This document shows, piece by piece, positions 22,847-32,118 of a DNA stretch of 43,922 bases. The notes under the pieces were generated by a model that was not told the DNA's origin, did not search any database, and was given only the letters and a program-made list of their open reading frames with translations. The position numbers and the translations under genes were made by a program. The DNA comes from Betaproteobacteria bacterium (GTDB lineage: Bacteria > Pseudomonadota > Gammaproteobacteria > Burkholderiales > SG8-41), in the NCBI GenBank assembly GCA_016192825.1, contig JACPTK010000027.1:1-43922 (forward strand), given 5' to 3'. The stretch's first letter is position 1. Each line of letters begins with the position of its first letter.

Positions 22847-23782
22847 CTACCAGATGCGAACGTCGAAACGGTCCTTGAAGCGCTGCGCGATCTCGTCGCG
22901 CGTGAAACGGTGGTTCTGCCCGCCGCGCTGCGCGATCTTGATCGCGCCGAGCAGCGAAGCGAGCCGGCCCGTAAGCGGCCAGTCCAGCCCCGCGGCGATG
23001 CCATACAACAGGCCCGCCCGGTAGGCGTCGCCGCAGCCGGTCGGGTCGACCACGCCTTCGGCACTAACGCACGGTATCTCGATCCGTTGACCGTTGGCGT
23101 AAATCACCGAGCCCCGCGATCCCAGTGTGACCACGAGCGCCCGGACAAGTTTCGCGAGCGCCTCGAGCTTCTTCCCGGTGCGTTCCTGCAGCAGCTGCCC
23201 CTCGTAGTCGTTGACGGTCACGAAGCTCGCCAGCTTCACGAATTCGAGGAGCTCCTCGCCGCCGAACATCGGCAGACCCTGCCCGGGATCGAAGACGAAG
23301 GGCACGCCGGCGGCGTGGAACTCGCGCGCGTGCTGCCGCATGCCTTCCCGCCCGTCGGGCGCGACGATGCCGAGCTTGACCCCGTTCGCTTCCTGCACGT
23401 GGTTCTCGTGCGAGTGGTTCATGGCGCCGGGGTGAAACGCCGTGATCTGGTTGTCGTCGAGGTCGGTGGTGATGAAGGCCTGCGCCGTGAAAGTGCCCGG
23501 GATGCGCCGGATGTGCTGTTGCGGCAATCCGAGTTTCCTGAGCCGCTCGTCGTACGGCAGGTAGTCGTCGCCGACGGTCGCCATGACGAGCGGCTCGCCC
23601 CCCAGCATGCCGAGGGTATAGGCGATGTTGCCGGCGCAGCCGCCGAACTCGCGGCGCATGTCCGGCACCAGGAACGCGACGTTCAGGATGTGCAGCTGGT
23701 CCGGCAGGATGTGGTTCTTGAAGCGGTCACGGAACACCATGATGGTGTCGTAGGCGATCGAGCCGCAGATCAGCGTGCGCAT
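22847..23782 (-). CDS. PfkB-family carbohydrate (adenosine-type) kinase
   Basis: A 311-residue ribokinase-fold sugar or nucleoside kinase. The N-terminal motif [16 protein letters not shown] (about 47-62) is the PfkB-1 signature. The C-terminal [16 protein letters not shown] (about 252-267) carries the anion hole and the catalytic Asp. Relatives in betaproteobacteria are often annotated as adenosine-kinase-like, but the substrate cannot be fixed from the sequence. It lies 16 bp upstream of the glycine-zipper gene on the same strand. Its start is next to the broken 5' end of mscL, transcribed the other way. GAGGG lies just before the ATG. Confidence 0.92.
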   Translation of the reverse strand: MRTLICGSIAYDTIMVFRDRFKNHILPDQLHILNVAFLVPDMRREFGGCAGNIAYTLGMLGGEPLVMATVGDDYLPYDERLRKLGLPQQHIRRIPGTFTAQAFITTDLDDNQITAFHPGAMNHSHENHVQEANGVKLGIVAPDGREGMRQHAREFHAAGVPFVFDPGQGLPMFGGEELLEFVKLASFVTVNDYEGQLLQERTGKKLEALAKLVRALVVTLGSRGSVIYANGQRIEIPCVSAEGVVDPTGCGDAYRAGLLYGIAAGLDWPLTGRLASLLGAIKIAQRGGQNHRFTRDEIAQRFKDRFDVRIW

Positions 23783-23858
23783 TTTTCCCTCTGAAATGGA
23801 GGAAAATTATAGCATCGCGGTCCGATCGGCCGGCCCGCGCCGGTCGCGCGTGGCAATA

Positions 23859-24204
23859 TTCAACTGCGTGGACTCGCTGGTGAAGGACGTGATCATGCCG
23901 CCGATCGGCCTGCTGCTCGGCAAGGTGGACTTCTCCAACCTGTTCGTCGTGCTGAAGCAGGGCACGCAGGCCGGCCCCTACTTCACCGTCGACGCGGCGC
24001 AAAAGGCGGGCGCGGTGACGTTCAATTACGGCGTGTTCGTCAACACCGTGATCTCGTTCGTGATCGTCGCGTTCGCCGTGTTCCTGCCGGTGCGCGCGAT
24101 CAACCGCGCTACGCCGCGAGGAAGAGCAGAAGCCCGCCGAGCCGGCGCCCACGCCCGAGGAAATCCTCCTTCTGCGTGAGATCAGGGACAACCTGAAGAA
24201 ATAG
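23859..24204 (+). pseudogene. mscL: Large-conductance mechanosensitive channel, truncated and frameshifted
   Basis: From about 23859 the sequence encodes [20 protein letters not shown], then [10 protein letters not shown], the periplasmic loop, TM2 ([19 protein letters not shown]) and VRAINR, an MscL body. About 30 N-terminal residues are absent, including the start of TM1 with the channel gate. After INR there is a one-base insertion; in the +1 frame the expected tail ([11 protein letters not shown], then [18 protein letters not shown]) runs to a TAG at 24202-24204. With both lesions it cannot form a channel. The 5' loss ends close to the kinase start, so a deletion brought the two together. 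Confidence 0.88.
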
Positions 24205-24307
24205 CTGCGGAAAACACGCCGCGCGAACGCCCGCATAGGGCGAGGCGTATCGGGCGGGCGGAGCGAAATCGAATCCACGGCGCCCTGACGAGTCAATCGC
24301 GCGCCGC

Positions 24308-24321
24308 TTGATCTACATCAA
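24308..24321 (+). promoter_or_regulatory. Perfect FNR/ANR box upstream of the ABC export operon
   Basis: TTGATCTACATCAA matches the FNR-type consensus TTGATNNNNATCAA at every fixed position. The palindrome extends to CGCTTGAT/ATCAAGCG. A -10-like CAGAAT at 24344-24349 predicts a start near 24356, which puts the box centre close to -41.5, the class II activator position. Oxygen-dependent activation of the operon is therefore likely by inference. Confidence 0.65.
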
Positions 24322-24379
24322 GCGGAGCCCCGCTGCAGCCCGGCAGAATTCGTGCCGATTCGACCGTTCGAGCCGACCC

Positions 24380-25078
24380 GTGAGCCTGATTCACGCCGAG
24401 AAGCTGACCAAGACCTATCGCGCCGGAGACGTCGACGTCCCGGCGGTGCGCGGCGTGGATTTCGCCATCGAGCCCGCCTCGTTCGTCGCCTTCGTCGGCC
24501 CGTCCGGCAGCGGCAAGAGCACGCTGCTCAACATGATCGGCTGCCTCGATTCGCCGAGCGGCGGGCGGTTGAGCGTGCTCGACACCGACGTCGCCACGCT
24601 CGACCGCCACGCCAGCGCTGAATTCCGGGGCCGCCACATCGGCTTCATCTTCCAGGACTTCAACCTGATCCCGGTGCTCACCGCGTACGAGAACGTCGAG
24701 TACCCGCTGATCATGGTGCAGAACTGGACGGCGGCGAAGCGCCGCGAGCGGGTGATGAACCTGCTCCACGCGGTGGGCATGTCGGACCAGGCGGACAAGC
24801 GGCCCGACCAGCTCTCCGGCGGGCAGAAGCAGCGCGTGGCGGTCGCGCGCGCGCTCGTCGCCGACTCCAAGCTGGTGCTCGCCGACGAGCCCACCGCCAA
24901 CCTCGACCACGACACCGCCCGCCGCATCCTCGAGCTGATGAAGAAGATGCGCGACGAGCTGAAGACCACGTTCGTCTTTTCCACGCACGACCCCAAGATC
25001 ATGCGCGAGGCCGAGGTTACCTTTACGCTGGAGGACGGGCGTCTCGCGCAGAACAACAGCGCCGCTCAACATGGGTAA
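24380..25078 (+). CDS. ABC transporter ATP-binding protein, MacB/LolD type
   Basis: A 232-residue ATPase of the LolD/MacB group. Walker A GPSGSGKST (about 41-49), Q-loop in FIFQDFNL, signature LSGGQKQR (about 145-152), Walker B LVLADEPTANL (about 168-178) and H-loop STHD (about 202) are all present. It pairs with the FtsX-like permease that follows with an 8-nt overlap. I start at the GTG at 24380 because the family begins with SLIHAEKLTKTY; the open frame reaches back to 24308 only through the FNR box. It should power mechanical extraction of lipids, lipoproteins or peptides from the inner membrane. Confidence 0.92.
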   Translation: MSLIHAEKLTKTYRAGDVDVPAVRGVDFAIEPASFVAFVGPSGSGKSTLLNMIGCLDSPSGGRLSVLDTDVATLDRHASAEFRGRHIGFIFQDFNLIPVLTAYENVEYPLIMVQNWTAAKRRERVMNLLHAVGMSDQADKRPDQLSGGQKQRVAVARALVADSKLVLADEPTANLDHDTARRILELMKKMRDELKTTFVFSTHDPKIMREAEVTFTLEDGRLAQNNSAAQHG

Positions 25079-26318
25079 GATCCTCCAGATCGCCGCGCGC
25101 AACCTGCTGCGCTACCGCCGCCGCACGCTGCTCACCTCGCTGCTGGTGGTGATCGGCATCGCGGCAGTGCTGCTGTTCGTCGCCATCACCGGCTCGTTCA
25201 AGTCCCTGATGATCGCGCAAATCACGGACTCGATGCTCGGTCACCTGCAGGTGCACCGCCGCGGCTACGTGGCGTCGATCGAAAGCCTGCCGCTGAACCT
25301 CAACATGCCGCCGCAGCTCGCGGCGCGCGCCGTCAAGGCGCTGGAAGACAACCCCGAAGTGGCGGCTTACGCGCCGCGTATCAAGTTTGGCGCCATGTTC
25401 AGCAATTTCACCGAGACCACCAGCGTCCGCGTAAACGGCGTCGATCCTGAACGGGAGAATCGGGTCACGCCCTTGCTGGCGGGCCGCCAGCTCGACGGCG
25501 AGCGCGGCGGCGCCCTCGTGAAGCGCGGCGAGATGCTGGTGCCGGTGCTGGTGGCACGCGGCCTGCAGGTGAAGGCGGGTGACACGGTTGTGCTGGTCAC
25601 CACCAACAAGGACGGCTCGGTCAACGGCAAGACGTTCCTGGTCCGCGGCATGCTCGAGAGCGCGACCGGACCGGGCGGGCGCGACGGATACATCCACATC
25701 GAGGACGCCCGCGAGTTGCTGCGCCTGACCGAGCCCGAAGTGACGGAGTTCGCCGTGCGCGTCAAGCGCCAGGAGCGGGTCGAGCGCGTGACAGCCGCCC
25801 TTGTCGGCGAACTGGCCGGGGTGAAGAACAAGCAGGGCGGGGCCGCCCTGGAGGTGCACTCCTGGCAGCGGCTCACGCCGTTCGCCAACATCGCCAACAT
25901 GATCGACGTGCTCACGCTCGCCATCAAGGTGATGCTGGTTTCGATCGTGCTGGTGGCCATCATGAACGTGATGGTGATGGCGGTCTACGAGCGCATCCGC
26001 GAAATCGGCACGATCGCCGCGATCGGCACGCCCCCGGGGCGCATCCTGTCCCTGTTCCTGACCGAGGGACTGCTGCTCGGCGTGGTGGGGAGCGTCATCG
26101 GCACGGCCGTCAGCCTCGCCGCGATCTATGCGCTCAACGTATGGAAGATCAGTTACAACTTCGGCCAGCAGCAGGGGTTGCTGCTGGCACCGGACATCGC
26201 CGCCCGTGACGTGATATCGATCGCGGGCATGGTGATCGTGGTGGCGATCCTCGCGAGCCTGCAGCCTGCGTGGAAGGCCTCGCGCATGGACCCGATCACC
26301 GCGCTGCGGCACGTTTGA
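25071..26318 (+). CDS. ABC transporter permease, FtsX/MacB type
   Basis: A 415-residue permease with the type VII ABC layout: one N-terminal span (about residues 21-43), a periplasmic domain of about 200 residues, and three C-terminal spans (about 285-305, 325-355, 375-395). The last FtsX-type loop contains EIGTIAAIGTPPGRIL. It overlaps the ATPase gene by 8 nt. The two downstream genes encode a LolA-like and a barrel-like protein, so I infer an envelope export or lipid-trafficking machine rather than an antibiotic pump. No MacA-type adaptor is in view. Confidence 0.9.
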   Translation: MGKILQIAARNLLRYRRRTLLTSLLVVIGIAAVLLFVAITGSFKSLMIAQITDSMLGHLQVHRRGYVASIESLPLNLNMPPQLAARAVKALEDNPEVAAYAPRIKFGAMFSNFTETTSVRVNGVDPERENRVTPLLAGRQLDGERGGALVKRGEMLVPVLVARGLQVKAGDTVVLVTTNKDGSVNGKTFLVRGMLESATGPGGRDGYIHIEDARELLRLTEPEVTEFAVRVKRQERVERVTAALVGELAGVKNKQGGAALEVHSWQRLTPFANIANMIDVLTLAIKVMLVSIVLVAIMNVMVMAVYERIREIGTIAAIGTPPGRILSLFLTEGLLLGVVGSVIGTAVSLAAIYALNVWKISYNFGQQQGLLLAPDIAARDVISIAGMVIVVAILASLQPAWKASRMDPITALRHV

Positions 26319-26349
26319 CGGGCATCGTAAAGTGCCTGACGAGGCCCGG

Positions 26350-26432
26350 CCCCTCACCCCTTCCCCCTCTCCCGAGCGGAGAGGGAAAATGGATCGCGGT
26401 AAACGTCCTGTCAGCCGTTTACCGAAGCCTCG
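26350..26432. repeat. Dispersed CCCTCACCCC element, copy 2
   Basis: CCCCTCACCCC, then the hairpin CTCTCCCGAGCGGAGAG, then GGTAAACG / CGTTTACC with TGTCAG in the loop. It aligns over about 90 bp with the copy at 19293-19380 and lies between the permease and the LolA-like gene. Confidence 0.8.
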
Positions 26433-26463
26433 TTCGATGCGCGCGGAACCGAAAGGAAGCCAA

Positions 26464-27195
26464 ATGTTACGGGCATTGCTCACCGCATTCGTGCTTGCGG
26501 TCGCGGCACCGGCGCTTGCCGCCGACGGCAACGAGATCCTGCGCAAGGTCGACCGCAATCTCGAGCCGGAGAGCTACGAGATGTACCGCAAGCTCATCAA
26601 CATCGAGCCGGACGGCAGGAAGAAGGAGTTCGTGCTCTATTCGGTGAAGAAGGGCCGCGACAAGGTCGTCGCGCTGTTCCTCTCGCCCCCGAGCGACGCC
26701 GGGCGCGCGACGCTGCGCGACGGCGACAACATGTGGCTCTACATCCCCAGCGTCGGCAAGCCGGTCCGGATCACGAGCCTGCAGTCGGTGGTGGGAGGCG
26801 TGTTCAACAATGCGGATATCCTGCGCATCGACTACTCGGTCGAGTACAACGCCGAATCGATGCAGGAGGAGAAGGACGCCTACCTGCTCAACCTCAAGGC
26901 GCGCACCGGCGAGGTCGCCTACGACCGGCTCAAGATGTGGGTGGACCGCAAGGTGCTGCTGCCGGTGAAGATCGAGGCCTACGCGGCGAGCGGGCTGCTG
27001 ATCAAGACGCTGCACTTCAAGGACATCAAGGACTTCGGCGGCGGCATCCGGCGGCCGGCGTCGGTGGAAACCGACAGCCCGCTCTACAAGGGCCACCGCT
27101 CGGTCATGCTCTACTCGCAGCTGAAGAAGCGCGAGTTCCCCGACGAGGTCTTCACGCTCAACTACCTGTCGCGGGTCGAAGACCTGCGCAAGTAA
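26464..27195 (+). CDS. Outer membrane lipoprotein-sorting protein (LolA-like)
   Basis: A 243-residue periplasmic protein with a signal peptide (cleavage after ALA at about residue 19) and the LolA/LppX-like beta-rich fold, annotated in relatives as outer membrane lipoprotein-sorting protein. Recognisable parts are ILRKVDRNLEPESYEMYRKL, then MWLYIPSVGKPVRI and LKMWVDRKVLLPVKIEAY. It should bind a lipid or acylated substrate and hand it across the periplasm for the ABC pair upstream. The ATG at 26464 is preceded by AAGGAAG; the in-frame extension to 26332 runs through a dispersed repeat. The stop overlaps an ATG (TAATG), but the next protein more likely starts at 27279. Confidence 0.9.
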   Translation: MLRALLTAFVLAVAAPALAADGNEILRKVDRNLEPESYEMYRKLINIEPDGRKKEFVLYSVKKGRDKVVALFLSPPSDAGRATLRDGDNMWLYIPSVGKPVRITSLQSVVGGVFNNADILRIDYSVEYNAESMQEEKDAYLLNLKARTGEVAYDRLKMWVDRKVLLPVKIEAYAASGLLIKTLHFKDIKDFGGGIRRPASVETDSPLYKGHRSVMLYSQLKKREFPDEVFTLNYLSRVEDLRK

Positions 27196-27229
27196 TGCGC
27201 GTCGTAATAGTGCTTGACGACGCTCATCC

Positions 27230-27293
27230 CTCACCCCCGCACCTCTCCCCGAGGGGAGAGGGGCGATTCGAGGTGCAGATGCCGTGTCGGGCA
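27230..27293. repeat. Dispersed CCCTCACCCC element, copy 3, containing a start codon
   Basis: CCCTCACCCC, the hairpin CCTCTCCCC-GAGGGGAGAGG, then GTGCAGATGCC / GGCATTTGCAC with TGTC in the loop. The ATG used by the downstream barrel-like gene (27279) and its GAGG ribosome site lie inside this element. Confidence 0.75.
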
Positions 27294-28604
27294 TTTGCAC
27301 GAGGAACGATAACGATCGCCCGCGCGCTGGCGGTCTGCGTCCTCACGCTCGCCGCTGCAACGGCTCCCGCAGCGGAGGAGTTCACCTTCGACGCCGCCGA
27401 GTTCCAGAAAAAACCGGTCGAGATCGGCGGCTACCTCGAGTTGAAGCACCAGCAGTTCAGGCTTAATCCGGACAGCGCGATCTACCGCGTCAATTTCTAC
27501 CAGGATCCGCGCGCGCGGATCGACCAGTCAACGCTCACCTTCAAGCCCTCCGGCGTGCTGCGGCGGGGCGAGGCGAGCCTCCGTTTCCGCGCCCACCTCG
27601 ACGGCGACTGGGAAACCCGCGGTTTCGAGCGTTCCGCGCGCTTCGACGAGTTCTACGCTTCGTACAAGCCCGACCCGGGCTTCACGCTCGACGCCGGCAA
27701 GGTCTCCCTCAAGTGGGGCAAGGGCTACGCGTGGAACCCGGTCGCCTTCGTCGAGCGCGTGAAGGACCCCGACGACCCCGAGCTTGCGCGCGAGGGCTTT
27801 TCCATGCTCACGGCCGACTGGATCCGCAATTTCGACGGGGCGCTGCGCACCGTCGCGTTCACCCCGGTGGTGCTGCCGGCGAGCCCCGACCTCAACCCGG
27901 ACTTCGGCGCCGGCCGCCACGTCAACACGGCGGCCAAGCTCTACCTGCTCTACCACGACACCGACATCGATTTCATGTTTCTCGGCAACGGCAGCCGCAG
28001 CCGCCGTTACGGCGCCGATTTTTCGCGCAACATCACCAGCAACCTGGAGATCCACGGGGAGATCGCCCGCATCACGGAGGCGCAGCGCCAGGTCGTGAGC
28101 GCCGCCGGCCAGGCGATGCTCGTGCGGGGCGCGGCCACGAGCTGGCTGCTCGGCGTGCGCTACCTCACGGCGCGGGACACCACCTACATCCTCGAGTACT
28201 ACCGCAACGGCCCGGGGCTGTCCGAAGACGAGATGCGGACCTTCTCCCGGTTCGTCGACAACGCCTACGCGCAGTACCTCGCGACCGGCAACGGCGCGCC
28301 GCTCGCGCGCGCGGCGAACCTCGCGCGCGGCGGCTACGCCCGGCCGAACGCGGGGCGCAACTACCTCTACCTGCGCGTGAGCCAGAAGGAGCCCTTCGAC
28401 ATCCTTTATTTCACCCCCGCGCTCACGCTCGTCGCCAACGCCGACGACCGCAGCACCTCGGTCGCTCCCGAACTGCTCTACACGGGATTCAACAACATCG
28501 AGCTGAGATTGCGCGCGTTCTTCCTCGGCGGCGGCACCGACACCGAGTTCGGCGAGCGGCGGAATTCGCGCCGTTTCGAGCTGCAGGGGCGGATTTACTT
28601 CTAA
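27279..28604 (+). CDS. Putative outer-membrane beta-barrel protein of the export operon
   Basis: A 441-residue protein I cannot name. It has a signal peptide (cleavage after about Ala32) and long alternating amphipathic strands with many aromatic girdle residues. The C-terminus ends in Phe (ELQGRIYF), as in outer-membrane barrels. Relatives known to me are hypothetical proteins beside LolA-like and MacB-like genes. It is fourth in the FNR-box operon and may be the outer-membrane receiver of the exported substrate, which is inference. The start ATG lies in a dispersed repeat and the stop in a hairpin, so both ends of the gene are set by repeats. A frame from 27195 is possible but would put 28 unrelated residues before the signal peptide. 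Confidence 0.8.
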   Translation: MPCRAFARGTITIARALAVCVLTLAAATAPAAEEFTFDAAEFQKKPVEIGGYLELKHQQFRLNPDSAIYRVNFYQDPRARIDQSTLTFKPSGVLRRGEASLRFRAHLDGDWETRGFERSARFDEFYASYKPDPGFTLDAGKVSLKWGKGYAWNPVAFVERVKDPDDPELAREGFSMLTADWIRNFDGALRTVAFTPVVLPASPDLNPDFGAGRHVNTAAKLYLLYHDTDIDFMFLGNGSRSRRYGADFSRNITSNLEIHGEIARITEAQRQVVSAAGQAMLVRGAATSWLLGVRYLTARDTTYILEYYRNGPGLSEDEMRTFSRFVDNAYAQYLATGNGAPLARAANLARGGYARPNAGRNYLYLRVSQKEPFDILYFTPALTLVANADDRSTSVAPELLYTGFNNIELRLRAFFLGGGTDTEFGERRNSRRFELQGRIYF

Positions 28605-28796
28605 GGAGTTTGCCGGACCTTTGGCCGCCAAACTCCTGATCCGAATCCGACTGAATACCGGTCACGCGTATAGCTTGGCGCCACCCCGGCGCCGTTGGTC
28701 CGCGCGGGCAGGACAGTAACCGGGGAACCGGCACGGTGGCTTAGGGAGGGATCTCATTCATAGCCGCCGGTCGGGGCGTGCCCGGCCGGCGGCTAT
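28604..28796. repeat. Composite two-hairpin element filling a convergent spacer
   Basis: Left hairpin AGGAGTTTGCCGG / CCGCCAAACTCCT (28604-28637). Right hairpin ATAGCCGCCGG / CCGGCGGCTAT (28760-28796). The left one supplies the TAA of the barrel gene (28602-28604). The right one supplies the TAG of dgkA on the other strand (28793-28795). The whole spacer is therefore the element. Confidence 0.8.
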
Positions 28797-29203
28797 CCGA
28801 GCAGGACCAGCAGCCACACGGCCGGCACGTTGACGAGCGACAGGAACACCGCGGCGCTGCCGATGTCCTTGGCGCGCTTGGCGAGCGGGTGGTTTTCCCG
28901 GGAGACGCGGTCCACCGCGGCCTCGATCGCCGAGTTGAGCAGCTCGACGATCAACACCAGCAGCACGCTCCCGATCATGAGCGCCTTGCCGGTGCCGCTC
29001 GCGGGCAGAAACAGCGCTGCCGGGATGAGGATCGCCGCGAGGAAGGCTTCCTGGCGGAAAGCGTCCTCGTGGCGGAAGGCGGCGGCGAGCCCGTCGAGCG
29101 AATAGAACAACGCGTTCCAGATCCGCCGCATTCCGGTTTTTCCCTTGTGCGGGCTTTCGGCGCCCTCGCGGCCCGGGGCGGCCGCCGGCGGCTCGCCGTT
29201 CAT
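28793..29203 (-). CDS. dgkA: Diacylglycerol kinase
   Basis: A 136-residue integral membrane kinase of the DgkA family, which phosphorylates diacylglycerol to phosphatidic acid in lipid recycling. The core [18 protein letters not shown], then [15 protein letters not shown] and the signature [15 protein letters not shown], is complete, with three membrane spans. The start ATG at 29203 overlaps the gcvPB stop (ATGA), so it is translated with the glycine-cleavage genes, though no metabolic link is evident. A longer N-terminus from 29215 is less likely. The stop codon comes from a hairpin. Confidence 0.92.
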   Translation of the reverse strand: MNGEPPAAAPGREGAESPHKGKTGMRRIWNALFYSLDGLAAAFRHEDAFRQEAFLAAILIPAALFLPASGTGKALMIGSVLLVLIVELLNSAIEAAVDRVSRENHPLAKRAKDIGSAAVFLSLVNVPAVWLLVLLG

Positions 29204-30648
29204 CGCCCGCTCCACGCCAGGTTCAGCTCGCGCGCCGCCTTCACGTCGTCGAGCCGGCGTACCGGGGTCTCATGCGGCGCGCTCTTGACCAGCGCCGGGT
29301 TCTCGCGCGCTTCGCGCAGAATCTCCTTCATGGCAATGACGAAGGCGTCGAGGGTCTGCTTCGATTCGGTCTCGGTCGGCTCGATCAGCAGGCATTCCGG
29401 CACGAGCAGCGGAAAATAAGCCGTCGGCGCGTGGAAGCCCTTGTCGAGGAGGCGCTTGGCGACGTCCATCGCGGCGACACCGGTCTCTTCCTTCAGGCGT
29501 CTCAGCGTGAGGATGAACTCGTGGCTTGCGCGCCGCCGCGGGAACGCGACCTCGAACCCCGCGCGCTGGAGTTCTACCATCAGGTAGTTGGCGTTGAGAG
29601 TGGAGAACTCGGCCACCCGCCGCATGCCGTCCGCTCCCAGCATCCGCATGTAGACGTAGGCGCGCAGCAGCACCCCCCCGTTGCCGAGATGCGCGCCGAG
29701 GCGGCCGATCGACAGCGGCCGGTCGGCTTCGGCGAGCAGGCGGTACTCGCCGTCCGGACCGGCCACCAGCGGCAGTGGCAGGAACGGCGCGAGCTTCGCG
29801 TTCACGCCGACCGGCCCGGCGCCGGGGCCGCCCCCGCCGTGGGGCGTGGAAAAAGTCTTGTGCAGGTTGATGTGGATCACGTCGAAACCCATGTCGCCCG
29901 GCTTCACCATGCCGAGGATGGCGTTGAGATTGGCCCCGTCGTAATAGAGCAGCCCGCCGGCCTCGTGCACGATCCGCTCGATCTCCAGGATGCTGTGCTC
30001 GAACACGCCGAGCGTCGAGGGATTGGTCAGCATCAGCCCCGCGGTGCGCGGGCCGACCGCGGCCCTCAGCGCCGCGAGCTCGACGTTGCCGTCGGCGTCG
30101 GTCGCGATCTCGCGCACCGAGTAGCCGCACATCACCGCCGATGCGGGGTTGGTGCCGTGCGCCGCGTCCGGGACCAGGATCTCGCGCCGCTGCGTGTCGC
30201 CCCGCGAATCGTGGTAGGCGCGGATCATCGCCACGCCCGCGAACTCGCCCTGCGCGCCCGCCATCGGCGCGAGACTCACCTGCGCCATGCCGGTGACCTC
30301 GCGCAGCATCTCCTGCAGCTCGTGCACGCACGCGAGGAAGCCCTGGCCGGTGTCGTCGGGCGCCGCGGGATGGCGGTCCGTGAACTGCGGCAGCAGGGCG
30401 GCCGCGTTGCACGCGCGCGGGTTGTACTTCATGGTGCACGAACCCAGCGGATAGAAGTGGGTGTCGATCGAGTAGTTCTTCTGCGACAGGCCCGTGTAAT
30501 GCCGCACAACGTCGAGCTCGGAAACCTCTGGCAGCCGTGGCGGCCGCGTGCGCAGGTGGCGCTGCGGAATCTCTCCGGTCGCGGCGCGCGCCGCAGGAGA
30601 CTGCGCCGCGCTTCGGCGACCGGGACGCGAGCGCTCGAAGATCAGCAT
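29200..30648 (-). CDS. gcvPB: Glycine dehydrogenase (decarboxylating) subunit 2
   Basis: A 482-residue C-terminal half of the P-protein of the glycine cleavage system, a PLP enzyme that decarboxylates glycine and passes aminomethyl to the H-protein. The PLP lysine is in [17 protein letters not shown] (Lys about 264), and [10 protein letters not shown] and [12 protein letters not shown] are typical. The P-protein is split into two genes, unlike the single gcvP usual in E. coli and many betaproteobacteria. I start at the ATG at 30648 ([10 protein letters not shown]); the larger open frame upstream is a shadow crossing a repeat and gcvPA. A perfect GTGATCC array (30657-30684) precedes it. Confidence 0.95.
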   Translation of the reverse strand: MLIFERSRPGRRSAAQSPAARAATGEIPQRHLRTRPPRLPEVSELDVVRHYTGLSQKNYSIDTHFYPLGSCTMKYNPRACNAAALLPQFTDRHPAAPDDTGQGFLACVHELQEMLREVTGMAQVSLAPMAGAQGEFAGVAMIRAYHDSRGDTQRREILVPDAAHGTNPASAVMCGYSVREIATDADGNVELAALRAAVGPRTAGLMLTNPSTLGVFEHSILEIERIVHEAGGLLYYDGANLNAILGMVKPGDMGFDVIHINLHKTFSTPHGGGGPGAGPVGVNAKLAPFLPLPLVAGPDGEYRLLAEADRPLSIGRLGAHLGNGGVLLRAYVYMRMLGADGMRRVAEFSTLNANYLMVELQRAGFEVAFPRRRASHEFILTLRRLKEETGVAAMDVAKRLLDKGFHAPTAYFPLLVPECLLIEPTETESKQTLDAFVIAMKEILREARENPALVKSAPHETPVRRLDDVKAARELNLAWSGR

Positions 30649-30656
30649 GGGCCGCC

Positions 30657-30684
30657 GTGATCCGTGATCCGTGATCCGTGATCC
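30657..30684. repeat. Perfect tetrameric heptamer array between gcvPA and gcvPB
   Basis: Four identical copies of GTGATCC, the cleanest array in the window, just upstream of the gcvPB start. Confidence 0.9.
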
Positions 30685-30716
30685 GTCACGCTTGCCATGT
30701 TCGCACTCCTTTCCGG

Positions 30717-32111
30717 TCAGGTCCCGGGTTTGAGGGCGCGCGCCGCGGCACGCGGCCGCTTGCCGACGATGCGCGCCAGGTGGTCCGCGTAGCGCGCAAG
30801 GTCCTCGTCGCTCTTGGTTTCGGTCGCGCAAACCAGCAGCGCGTGCCCCAGTTCCGGAAAATCCGGCTTGAGATCGAGGCCGCCGAGTATGCCCTGCGCC
30901 CTCAGCGCCCGCAACGCGGGTGCCACCGGCACCGGCAGGCGCAGCACCGCCTCGTGGAACAGCGCGCCGCCGAAAACCCGCGTGACGCCGCCGATCGCGG
31001 TAAGGGCCGATACGAGCTTGAGCGTGTTGGCGTGACACGCACGCGCGACGCGCGCCAGCCCTTCCGGGCCGAGCAGCGCCATGTGCAGGGTCGCCGCGGT
31101 CACCATCAGTCCCTGGTTGGTGCAGATGTTGGAAGTCGCCTTCGATCGGCGGATGTGCTGCTCGCGCGCCTGCAGCGTCAGCACGTAGCCGGGCCGGCCC
31201 TCCGTGTCCACCGTTGCGCCGACGATGCGTCCCGGCATTTGCCGCACCAGGTCCCTGCGGCACGCCATGAAGCCGAAATAGGGACCGCCGCTCGCGAGCG
31301 GCACGCCGAGCGGCTGTCCGTCTCCGACCGCGATATCGGCGCCCGCGCCGCCCCACTCGCCCGGCGGCCGCAACAGCGCCAGCGCGGTCGGGTTGACCAC
31401 CGCGATGGCAAGCGCCCCACTGGCGTGCGCCCAGTCGGTCAGCTCGTCCACCGGCTCGATCACGCCGAAGAAGTTGGGCTGCGGGATCACGAGCGCCGCG
31501 TAGTCCTTCCCTGCGTAGCGTTCCAGCGACTGCGGGTCGGTGTGGCCGCCTTCGGCGCTGTACGGCACCTCGACCAGCTCGATGCCCTGGTTGCGCACGA
31601 GGGTGCGCGCCACGCGGCGCCACACCGGGTGCACGCTCGCCGGCATCAGCACGCGCCGCGCCGAGTTGTGGCAGCGCACCGCCATCAGCACCGCTTCGGC
31701 GAGCGCGGACGCCCCGTCGTAGAGGCTCGCGTTGGTGACGTCGAGCGCGGTGAGCGAAGCCATCATGCTCTGGTACTCGTAGAGCGTCTGCAGCGTGCCC
31801 TGGCTCGCCTCGGCCTGGTACGGGGTGTAGGCGGAGTAGAGCTCGCCGCGGCTGGCGATCTGCCACACCGCCGCCGGGATGTGGTGCTCGTAGGCGCCGG
31901 CGCCGATGAAGTTCAACCAGGCGCCGTCGCGCTCGGCGCGCTCCCGCATCAACCGCATCGCTGCCATTTCCGAGAGCGCCGGGGGCAAGCCCCCCAGCTC
32001 TCCGGTGCGCAGCTCGCGCGGGATCTCGTCGAACAGGCGCTCGATGGAGTCGACGCCGATGGCGGCGAGCATCTCGCGGATGTCCTGCTCGGTGTGAGGA
32101 ATGAACGGCAC
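30717..32111 (-). CDS. gcvPA: Glycine dehydrogenase (decarboxylating) subunit 1
   Basis: A 464-residue N-terminal half of the split P-protein. It begins [20 protein letters not shown] and shows [35 protein letters not shown] and [11 protein letters not shown], all typical of subunit 1. It forms an alpha2-beta2 enzyme with the PLP-carrying subunit 2. The GTG at 32111, 7 bp after the gcvH stop, is chosen from the family N-terminus; the frame extends to 32177 within gcvH but without similarity. Order gcvT-gcvH-gcvPA-gcvPB is that of organisms with a split P-protein. Confidence 0.95.
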   Translation of the reverse strand: MPFIPHTEQDIREMLAAIGVDSIERLFDEIPRELRTGELGGLPPALSEMAAMRLMRERAERDGAWLNFIGAGAYEHHIPAAVWQIASRGELYSAYTPYQAEASQGTLQTLYEYQSMMASLTALDVTNASLYDGASALAEAVLMAVRCHNSARRVLMPASVHPVWRRVARTLVRNQGIELVEVPYSAEGGHTDPQSLERYAGKDYAALVIPQPNFFGVIEPVDELTDWAHASGALAIAVVNPTALALLRPPGEWGGAGADIAVGDGQPLGVPLASGGPYFGFMACRRDLVRQMPGRIVGATVDTEGRPGYVLTLQAREQHIRRSKATSNICTNQGLMVTAATLHMALLGPEGLARVARACHANTLKLVSALTAIGGVTRVFGGALFHEAVLRLPVPVAPALRALRAQGILGGLDLKPDFPELGHALLVCATETKSDEDLARYADHLARIVGKRPRAAARALKPGT

Positions 32112-32118
32112 GGCTAAA

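Noticed and set aside
30657-30684. CRISPR array suggested by regular repeats
   Set aside because: Units are 7 bp without spacers, and no cas gene is in the window.
29200-31866. A single 888-codon frame that would fuse gcvPB with an upstream part
   Set aside because: The first 400 residues are an out-of-frame shadow of gcvPA; real gcvPB similarity starts at 30648.
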